Below the pieces are notes generated by a model, which made no database searches, was not told the origin of the DNA, and worked only from the letters and a program-made list of their open reading frames with translations. A program made the translations under genes and the position numbers. Below are positions 9,720 to 16,114 of a DNA stretch of 64,000 bases, in pieces. Source of the DNA: an uncultured Pseudomonadales bacterium (GTDB taxonomy: Bacteria > Pseudomonadota > Gammaproteobacteria > Pseudomonadales > Porticoccaceae); the NCBI GenBank assembly GCA_943846685.1, contig OX044363.1, positions 2,077,386 through 2,141,385 on the forward strand, written 5' to 3'. The first letter of the stretch is position 1. Each line of letters starts with the position of its first letter.

Positions 9720-12013
9720 ATGCACAATTTAAAATACGTTGCAGCACTGGCTGCGGCGGTCCTGCTCGCGCCAATTTCAGCAAGCGCAAACAGCAATATA
9801 GAAGAAGTTATTATTACATCATCATTGATTGATGCCGCATCCGATGAAATTTCAAACCCGCTGCATGTTATCAATGGTGAGTCGATTGCTACTGATGCAA
9901 GCCAAAGTATTGGTGCCAGCATCGATGGCTTGGTAGGTATATCCTCGAGTGATTACGGTGCCGCGGTAGGTCAACCCATTATCAGAGGTATGTCGGGATC
10001 CAGAGTGAAGGTCCTCAATAATGGCGTAGTCGTCAGAGATGTATCAGGTTTGGGCCCAGACCATATGAATGATGTTGATTTAAATAACATCCAGCAAATC
10101 GAAATAGTCAGAGGGCCCTCGTCACTCCTTTATTCCAACGGAACCATCGGTGGAATAGTGAACATTGTTGATAACACGATTGCCAGAGAAGACTTTACAG
10201 AATCAAAGTTTCAGTTAGGTTTAGAAGCGCAATCGGTCAATAGCGGTGATTCTCATGATTTCTCTTACCAGAATAATATCGGCGGCTTGAATGTCACCGC
10301 TAGCTACAAAGACTCCGAGTTTGGTGACTTTGATATTCCAGCTGGCGCGATTGCTCATCATGAGGAAGAGCATGAAGATGAGGAACATACAGGTGAAGAG
10401 CATGAAGGCGAAGAACACGAAGGTGAAGAGCATGAGGAAGATCTCGGTTACTTGCCCAATTCTGATATTGCATCTACTTCCAAAAGAGTAGGTATCTCCA
10501 AGACCGGAGACTGGGGATATATTGGACTTTCTATCAGCGACACCAAAAATCTCTTCGGTGTTCCGTTTCATGGGGAAGGCCATGAAGAGCATGAAGGCGA
10601 AGAAGAGCATGCAGGTGAAGATGAACACGAAGGCGAAGAAGAGCATGAAGGCGAGAGAATCTTCTCCAAGACTGAGTCTAATGTCGTCAATCTAGAGGGT
10701 TCCTTTGCTCTAGGTAATAGCTTGCTAGAAAAAATCGAATACCACTTCAGAGATTCCGATTACACACACACTGAGCAACATGCTGAAGAAGAAGGGCATG
10801 ATGAAGAGGGTGAGGAGCACGATGAAGAGCACGAAGGCGAACATCACGAAGAGGGTCCAACAACCTTCAGCAATGATGCAAGAGAATATGGTGCGATTTT
10901 TGATTTAGCCAATGATTTCGCAGCACAAAAAATTGCCATCAATTTTGTCGATGAGAATATTTCTGTTATTGGTGAAGAGGCCTTTATCAACCCAACAGAA
11001 AGTCAAGAAATGACTCTGGGTTACTATCTGAGCAAAGATCTCGACTTATTTCATGTCGACTTTGGTATAAGACACGGTCAAATCTCCAGAAAAGGCTCTA
11101 TCAGCCATGAGGAAGAGCAGATGAAGAGCACGGTGAAGACCATGATGAAGAGCATGAAGATGATCACGCAGACGAACATGGTGATGAGCATGAAGCAGAG
11201 CTGGAGTATTTCGACCGGGATCTCAGCACAACTAGTTATGCCCTGACTCTGAGCAAAAATATTAATGATTCACTAAAGATCAACCTTGGACTGTCCTCTG
11301 TCGAAAGAGCGCCTACAGCGGTTGAGCTATTAATGAATGGTCCTCACCTGGCAACAGGCAGAGTGGAGGTTGGTAATTTCAACCTGGCTTCAGAGAAATC
11401 AAATAATATCGATCTGACCTTTGACTATGAAAATGATGGATTCTTTGCCACCCTAACCTTCTTCCAGAACAATGTAGATAACTACATTTACCTAATGGAT
11501 GAGACTGAAGAAGAGCACGACGAGCATGACGAGGAAGAGCATCATGAAGGTTTAATTCTTGCCAACTATCTTCAGCAAGACGCTGAGTTTGACGGCTATG
11601 AAATTGAACTAGGCAAGACCTTTGACCTTGCTCGTGGCGCACTAACGCTTTCATACGGAAGAGATTCGGTTTCAGGGAAATTTACCAATGGAAACGCTAT
11701 CCCACGTATAAGCCCGGAAAGAGATTTATACCGAGTTTCCTATGTGGAAGATGGGCTTAAGTTTGCACTATCGCTCAAGGATGTATCAGCTCAAAACGAT
11801 ATAGCTGAAAATGAAACTGCTACCGATGGATTTAAACTATTAAATCTAAATCTATCCAAAACAATTGAGACTAGCCCGGGACACAGCTTGACCCTTTCAT
11901 TGTTCGGCAAAAACCTATTGGATGAGGTGGCTAGAAATCATAGCTCGTTTGTTAAGAACGAAGTGCCAATGTCCGGTAGAAATCTAGGTGTAAAAGCTAG
12001 TTACTCTTTCTAG
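9720..12013 (+). pseudogene. znuD: ZnuD-like TonB-dependent outer-membrane receptor with Glu/His-rich loops; single-base frameshift
   Basis: The translated product is a TonB-dependent receptor of about 764 residues, likely importing zinc across the outer membrane. It has a signal peptide ending near SASA, a plug domain (VGQPIIRGMSGSRVKVL, QQIEIVRGPSSLLYSNG) and a C-terminal beta-barrel ending in Phe. Several putative extracellular loops are packed with Glu-Glu-His-type repeats: 10360-10440, 10580-10660, 10780-10850, 11105-11200 and 11500-11550. The first frame runs from 9720 to a stop at 11246. The barrel continues in another frame through LSSVERAPTAVELLMNGPHL to 12013. The switch maps to about 11119-11120, where GAGCAGATGAAG lacks one T relative to the surrounding GAGCATGATGAAG-type repeats. 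This could be a real null mutation, phase variation in a repetitive tract, or a base-calling error. Confidence 0.85.
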
Positions 12014-12034
12014 ACACTAAGTCGTTTATCAGTA

Positions 12035-12087
12035 TTTAAGGGTTGTACTCTTTGATGTAATATGAGGTCCAAAGAGCAACCCTTAAA
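12035..12087. repeat. Long inverted repeat between the receptor and asmA
   Basis: The left arm at 12035-12054 begins TTTAAGGGTTG and the right arm at 12070-12087 ends CAACCCTTAAA. They are complementary over 18 bp with a 2-nt bulge and a 15-nt loop. No T-run follows, so it is not a classical terminator. It lies directly upstream of asmA and could be a transcript-end or regulatory hairpin. Confidence 0.7.
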
Positions 12088-12099
12088 TTGTTGGTGATC

Positions 12100-13962
12100 G
12101 TGAAAAAATTTTTAAAATGGGTGACCACTGGCCTAATCGCAGTGGTCACTTTATTTTCTGCAGTAATTATTTATATCTCATTGGCTGTCGATATCAACGA
12201 CTTCAAGACAGATATTGAGTCTCAGGCACGCCAACAGGGTTTCGATCTCGCCATTGACGGTGATCTCGCCTGGACATTTCTCCCTCAGCCGGGCATCAGC
12301 ATTGGGCAGGCTCGCTTTTCTGATCAGAACACCGCTGCCGGCAGCGTAGATAAGCTCACTCTTTCAGTATCCTGGATCGATCTTCTCTCAATCATTCTCG
12401 ACCCAAATCAGCTTAACCTTAGCTCCGTGAAACTCGAAGGTGGTCAACTTCGCTATAGCCCCCCAAACAGCCAGCCGGTGCAATTAGATAACATTAGCCT
12501 TAAAGCCAGCAACATCCATTTAGATGGAACAGATTTCCCTCTCACAGCGTCTCTGCAGGCACTTGGTGGCCAGCAGGTTGCCGTAGATAGCTCTATTGCA
12601 ATTGTCGTTACTAACGGCGCAATACAAAGTCTCAGCCTGGCAGATCTGGCCATCCGCTTAAATGATATTGAGATGAATGGCAGCATTCGAGCTAGCAACA
12701 GCTTGAATTTTATCGAGGGCAATCTCCAATCCAACAGCTTTAGTCTGATACAACAACTGCAACGGGTTGCAGAGATACTTCCTAGTATCAGCCTACCTGA
12801 AATGTCCGACCCCTCAGCCTTGACCGATGTCAGCATCGAGAGCCGCTTTAGCCTTGATACTCAGGCTATGTCAGATATTAATAATCTCATCAATCTCGAC
12901 GGCCAAGCTATTGAGGTTGATCTGCAAATAGACTCTCTGCGCAACAATCTCACCACCATTGTTTCGGCAGATATTATCAACGTATCAAACTATCTTCCCA
13001 AGTCTGGAAGCAGCGCCGACAACAGCGGTCTGTTTGCACCACTAGCCATTCCCTTTGCACTTTGGCAGGGCCAGACTCAGGTTGAAATAACTATAGCGAG
13101 TCTTCAATTTAATGATTTTACTGTGGACAATTTCTACAGCAATGTCTTTGGTAATGATCGGGTATTGCGTATGAGCTCGTTAAATGTCGATCTGTTTGGT
13201 GGGCAGGTGGATGCTACCGGACGACTGGATATGCGTTCGGCCACCCCTGAATTTGAACTGCAAAATTCTCTGATCGGTATAGATCTGCAACTGGCTCTGC
13301 CCGCCATTGCCGATAGCAGTGACCTCTCCGGCCTTCTCAGCGCAGAGGCTAGCTTACAGGGCTCTGGCAACAGCCTCGAAGAGATTATCAATGTACTGAG
13401 CGGTACCGGGCAGCTAACTGTTTTAAACCCAATCTATCTCGCCATTAATGCAGAAGAGACCTTTTGTAATGCCGCCGCCCTATTTGGCGGCAGCCCATCC
13501 AATACAACTTGGCCAAAGGGTACCAAGCTGGACACCCTGACCAGTCAATTTAGTGTCGATGGAGGTAAAGTACAGATTCGAGACTTAAAAACCGCTACTG
13601 GAAACCTGTCTATCAATGGCCGTGGCACAGTGCAGCTGTTGGATAAACGCTACAGTGTTACTGCCAACACCAGAGTTAATGGCACCACCACAAGCCCCAC
13701 TGGATGCTCGGTCAATAAGAGTCTGCGCAATCGCAATCTACCGTTTATCTGCAGCGGTAGTTTTGATGCAGACGGCAAAACCAACTGCAAACCAGACGAC
13801 AGCTTGGTACGAGACTTTCTTAAAGGCAGTATTTTCCAGCAGCTTGGCGGGCAGGTTTTTAATACGCCGATCACCGAAAAAGATAACGGTGATCAGCAAG
13901 AACAGGACGCAGACCCATTTAAAAGTTTGCTTAAGGGCGTTTTGGAAAAGAACTTAAAGTAA
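12100..13962 (+). CDS. asmA: AsmA family protein
   Basis: AsmA-type proteins are inner-membrane anchored with a large periplasmic domain and belong to the bridge-like lipid transfer family involved in outer-membrane lipid homeostasis. This 620-residue protein has one N-terminal membrane helix (about residues 9-29) and the N-terminal family segment DINDFKTDIESQARQQGFDLAIDGDLAWTFLPQPGI (shown by its start DINDFK and end PQPGI), with a C-terminal AsmA domain including LRDRK-like GNLSINGRG. In-frame TTG and GTG codons occur at 12088-12099. I choose the GTG at 12100 because GGTGATC immediately before it pairs with the 3' end of 16S rRNA at correct aligned spacing, and it gives the family-like start MKKFLKW. 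The order asmA-mutY-yggX is as in Pseudomonas. Confidence 0.9.
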   Translation: MKKFLKWVTTGLIAVVTLFSAVIIYISLAVDINDFKTDIESQARQQGFDLAIDGDLAWTFLPQPGISIGQARFSDQNTAAGSVDKLTLSVSWIDLLSIILDPNQLNLSSVKLEGGQLRYSPPNSQPVQLDNISLKASNIHLDGTDFPLTASLQALGGQQVAVDSSIAIVVTNGAIQSLSLADLAIRLNDIEMNGSIRASNSLNFIEGNLQSNSFSLIQQLQRVAEILPSISLPEMSDPSALTDVSIESRFSLDTQAMSDINNLINLDGQAIEVDLQIDSLRNNLTTIVSADIINVSNYLPKSGSSADNSGLFAPLAIPFALWQGQTQVEITIASLQFNDFTVDNFYSNVFGNDRVLRMSSLNVDLFGGQVDATGRLDMRSATPEFELQNSLIGIDLQLALPAIADSSDLSGLLSAEASLQGSGNSLEEIINVLSGTGQLTVLNPIYLAINAEETFCNAAALFGGSPSNTTWPKGTKLDTLTSQFSVDGGKVQIRDLKTATGNLSINGRGTVQLLDKRYSVTANTRVNGTTTSPTGCSVNKSLRNRNLPFICSGSFDADGKTNCKPDDSLVRDFLKGSIFQQLGGQVFNTPITEKDNGDQQEQDADPFKSLLKGVLEKNLK

Positions 13963-13977
13963 AGAGCTTAAAATAAA

Positions 13978-15042
13978 GTGTCTCCTAAAAAATTCCAAAA
14001 TGCAGTGCTCAGCTGGTTCGACCAATATGGCCGAACCAATTTGCCATGGCAGCAGAGTATCAATCCCTATCGGGTTTGGATCTCGGAGATTATGCTTCAG
14101 CAGACCCAGGTCAGCACAGTAATCCCCTACTTCGAACGCTTTATGCAAAGCTACCCTACAGTAGATGCACTGGCCGCAGCACCCTTGGATGAAGTTCTCC
14201 ACCATTGGACAGGACTTGGCTACTATGCCCGCGCCCGCAACCTGCATAAAACTGCACAGACTGTTAGCAATGAACTGAACGGCCAGTTTCCGGATAATGT
14301 ACCCGAGCTGATCGAACTGCCCGGTATAGGCCGCTCTACCGCCGGTGCTATCAGCTCCATCGCTTTTAAAAATCAGGCGACTATTCTCGACGGCAATGTA
14401 AAGCGTGTTTTAGCCCGTTACAGCGCCACCGAGGGCTGGCCGGGAAAAAGTGCTGTGGTTGAAAAACTCTGGTTGATCGCCGAAACCTATACACCCCACA
14501 AACGCATAGCTGACTACACTCAGGCAATGATGGATTTAGGTGCTACCCTATGCACTAGGTCATCGCCAAGCTGTGAGCAATGTCCGCTAGTACAGGATTG
14601 CAAAGCCTACCAACAGGGTAACCCTAAGGATTATCCGGGTAAAAAACCTAAGAAGAAGTTACCCGTAAGAACCAGCTGCTTTTTAATGATCAGTAATACT
14701 GAGGGCGCGCTGCTGTTAGAGCAAAATCCGCCTGCAGGACTCTGGGGTGGTCTCTGGGTTTTTCCGCAATGTGAATCCGAGGAACAGCTTGAAGAGACCT
14801 ATCTCAAGCTCGGCGTGCAACCTGACAGCGAGCAGGTTCATGAGGTTAAACGGCATACTTTTAGTCACTTTCATCTTGACTACAAGCCGGTGCAGATAAC
14901 CCTTGGTAGCGCCACAGCCAATGCCAAGCATGTGGCGGATAAGCAAAATCAAGTCTGGTATAACCCACAAAATCCACTATCATTGGGAATGCCTGCTCCA
15001 ATCAAAGCACTGCTACTCAATCACCCTAAAGTCACAGGCTAA
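13978..15042 (+). CDS. mutY: A/G-specific adenine DNA glycosylase
   Basis: MutY removes adenine mispaired with 8-oxoguanine. The 354-residue protein has catalytic Glu37 in WISEIMLQQTQV, the helix-hairpin-helix ELPGIGRSTAGAI at 113-125, catalytic Asp138 in ILDGNVKRVLARY, and the 4Fe-4S ligands Cys192, Cys199, Cys202 and Cys208, at the same numbers as in E. coli. The C-terminal NUDIX-like domain with PAGLWGGLWVFP recognises 8-oxoguanine. The start is GTG, with only a weak AAAGAG upstream. It lies 15 bp after asmA and 24 bp before yggX, so the three are probably co-transcribed. Confidence 0.97.
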   Translation: MSPKKFQNAVLSWFDQYGRTNLPWQQSINPYRVWISEIMLQQTQVSTVIPYFERFMQSYPTVDALAAAPLDEVLHHWTGLGYYARARNLHKTAQTVSNELNGQFPDNVPELIELPGIGRSTAGAISSIAFKNQATILDGNVKRVLARYSATEGWPGKSAVVEKLWLIAETYTPHKRIADYTQAMMDLGATLCTRSSPSCEQCPLVQDCKAYQQGNPKDYPGKKPKKKLPVRTSCFLMISNTEGALLLEQNPPAGLWGGLWVFPQCESEEQLEETYLKLGVQPDSEQVHEVKRHTFSHFHLDYKPVQITLGSATANAKHVADKQNQVWYNPQNPLSLGMPAPIKALLLNHPKVTG

Positions 15043-15066
15043 ACAAACACTACACAGAGGTTAGTT

Positions 15067-15339
15067 ATGGCGCGCATGGTTCACTGTCGCAAACTCAAGC
15101 AAGAATTACCCGGGCTGGATTTACCGCCCTTTCCCGGCCCCAAAGGTCAGGAAATATTCGACAATGTCTCTAAGCAGGCTTGGGCCGATTGGATGACCCA
15201 TCAAACCACGCTCATAAATGAAATGCGTCTGAATATGATGGATTTAACTGCTCGAACTTACCTCTCGGAGCAACGAGAAAAGTACTTTTCCGGTGAAGAT
15301 GTGGATCAAGCTGAAGGATACGTGCCACCTACTGAATAA
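15067..15339 (+). CDS. yggX: Fe(2+)-trafficking protein YggX
   Basis: This 90-residue cytosolic protein protects iron-sulfur clusters and is linked to iron trafficking under oxidative stress. The family pattern is clear: [21 protein letters not shown], with the conserved Cys7, then [28 protein letters not shown] (ends given by GQEIF and LINEMR) and a C-terminal EGYVPP. Pairing with mutY, an iron-sulfur enzyme, is the usual gammaproteobacterial arrangement. The tRNA-Phe promoter begins right after its stop. Confidence 0.97.
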   Translation: MARMVHCRKLKQELPGLDLPPFPGPKGQEIFDNVSKQAWADWMTHQTTLINEMRLNMMDLTARTYLSEQREKYFSGEDVDQAEGYVPPTE

Positions 15340-15343
15340 TCCC

Positions 15344-15372
15344 TTGACGAACGGCATTTCAGACGCTTTAAT
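15344..15372 (+). promoter_or_regulatory. Sigma-70 promoter of tRNA-Phe
   Basis: TTGACG at 15344-15349 and TTTAAT at 15367-15372 are separated by 17 bp, each with five of six consensus bases. The downstream GCGC-rich discriminator is typical of stable-RNA promoters under stringent control. The predicted start near 15379 gives a leader of about 28 nt before the tRNA. Confidence 0.75.
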
Positions 15373-15407
15373 ACGCGCCTCTCGCAGTATGCACATTTGA
15401 TTGCGAC

Positions 15408-15483
15408 GCCCGGTTAGCTCAGTTGGTAGAGCAGAGGATTGAAAATCCTCGTGTCCTTGGTTCGATTCCGAGACCGGGCACCA
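15408..15483 (+). tRNA. pheT-like tRNA-Phe: tRNA-Phe (GAA)
   Basis: The 76-nt gene folds into a standard cloverleaf with acceptor stem GCCCGGT/ACCGGGC, anticodon GAA at 15441-15443 in TTGAAAA, the T-loop TTCGATTC and an encoded CCA end. It is nearly identical to E. coli tRNA-Phe. Its last 16 nt are the start of the tandem repeat array downstream. Confidence 0.98.
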
Positions 15484-15484
15484 T

Positions 15485-15520
15485 AATCTAAAACCCTCAG
15501 TGAAAGCTGGGGGTTTTTTG
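15485..15520 (+). terminator. Terminator hairpin of tRNA-Phe, repeated in each unit
   Basis: AAAACCCTCAG and CTGGGGGTTTT pair around a short loop (TGAAAG) with a T-run of six. It sits just after the tRNA CCA end. Copies recur near 15650-15680, 15805-15838 and, with altered stem bases, 15965-15997. The A-rich left flank means it may work in both directions. Confidence 0.75.
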
Positions 15521-15549
15521 GTTCTATAAGAAAGTCATCGAACGGTTAG

Positions 15550-15624
15550 ATGGATTCGCGCAAGAGCGCTCAGGGCTTTGCCCCGCCTTCGCAAGCGAAC
15601 GCGCCCAAAATGCTGCGCATTTAG
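15550..15624 (+). CDS. Possible 24-residue peptide frame in repeat unit 1 (copies in units 2 and 3)
   Basis: Each full repeat unit contains an ATG-to-TAG frame of 24 codons starting MDSRKSAQGFAPP. Copies lie at 15550-15624, 15710-15784 and 15868-15942. The third copy differs by one residue, Ile for Met at position 21. No Shine-Dalgarno is visible, so translation is doubtful. The E. coli tyrT repeats also contain a small basic peptide frame (Tpr), which makes the parallel worth recording. Confidence 0.2.
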   Translation: MDSRKSAQGFAPPSQANAPKMLRI

Positions 15625-16010
15625 TCCGAGACCGGGCACCATAATTTAAAAACCCTCAGTGAAAGCTGGGGGTTTTTTTGGTTCTATAAGAAAGTCATCG
15701 AACGGTTAGATGGATTCGCGCAAGAGCGCTCAGGGCTTTGCCCCGCCTTCGCAAGCGAACGCGCCCAAAATGCTGCGCATTTAGTCCGAGACCGGGCACC
15801 ATAATCTAAAACCCTCAGTGAAAGCTGGGGGTTTTTTGGTTCTATAAGAAAGTCATCGAACGGTTAGATGGATTCGCGCAAGAGCGCTCAGGGCTTTGCC
15901 CCGCCTTCGCAAGCGAACGCGCCCAAAATACTGCGCATTTAGTCCGAGACCGGGCACCATAATTTAAAAAACCTCAGTTTACGCTGGGGCTTTTTTGATT
16001 CTATAAGAAA

Positions 16011-16093
16011 GTCATCCCAGCACAAACACGTCACCCCAGCGAAGGCTGGGGTCCATATACACATAGATACCTACCTTCGCTGGTATGACTATG
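16011..16093. repeat. REP-like doublet between convergent tRNA-Phe array and the ubiquitin-domain gene
   Basis: A perfect stem ACCCCAGC-gaag-GCTGGGGT occupies 16033-16052. An inverted relative reading GTCATACCAGCGAAGG on the minus strand lies at about 16072-16090, and a truncated GTCATCCCAGC copy at 16011-16021. The paired, opposed copies resemble the REP/BIME arrangement often found between convergent genes. A genome-wide family is inferred, not seen. Confidence 0.55.
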
Positions 16094-16114
16094 TCTGGGC
16101 TACTGAGACTATTA

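Larger units (their letters stand above)
15468..16014 (+). repeat. Tandem array of about 159-bp units beginning with the 3' end of tRNA-Phe (rtT-like)
   Basis: Three full units (15468-15625, 15626-15785, 15786-15943; 158, 160 and 158 bp) and a partial fourth (15944 to about 16014) follow each other head to tail. Each starts with CCGAGACCGGGCACCATAAT, which contains the last 16 nt of the tRNA gene. Each then carries a terminator-like hairpin (CCCTCAG/CTGGGGG with a T-run), a conserved block with the palindrome TTCGCAAGCGAA and a 24-codon open frame. Units differ by single bases and T-run length only. The layout matches the E. coli tyrT locus, where 178-bp repeats starting with 19 bp of tRNA-Tyr 3' end make rtT RNA. 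No integrase or other mobile gene is adjacent. Confidence 0.9.

Noticed and set aside
10221..10646. A 141-codon minus-strand frame with repeated Phe/Met-rich segments
   Set aside because: It is the antisense reading of the Glu/His repeats of the receptor gene; hydrophobic repeats arise from the complement of GAA/GAG/CAT codons.
12088..12099. TTG at 12088 as the asmA start
   Set aside because: It abuts the inverted repeat and has no Shine-Dalgarno, whereas GGTGATC directly precedes the GTG at 12100.
15468..16014. A CRISPR array or an integrated element's attL/attR pair
   Set aside because: The units are 158-160 bp with no unique spacers, and there are four head-to-tail copies of the tRNA end rather than two flanking an insert, with no integrase or cas gene nearby.
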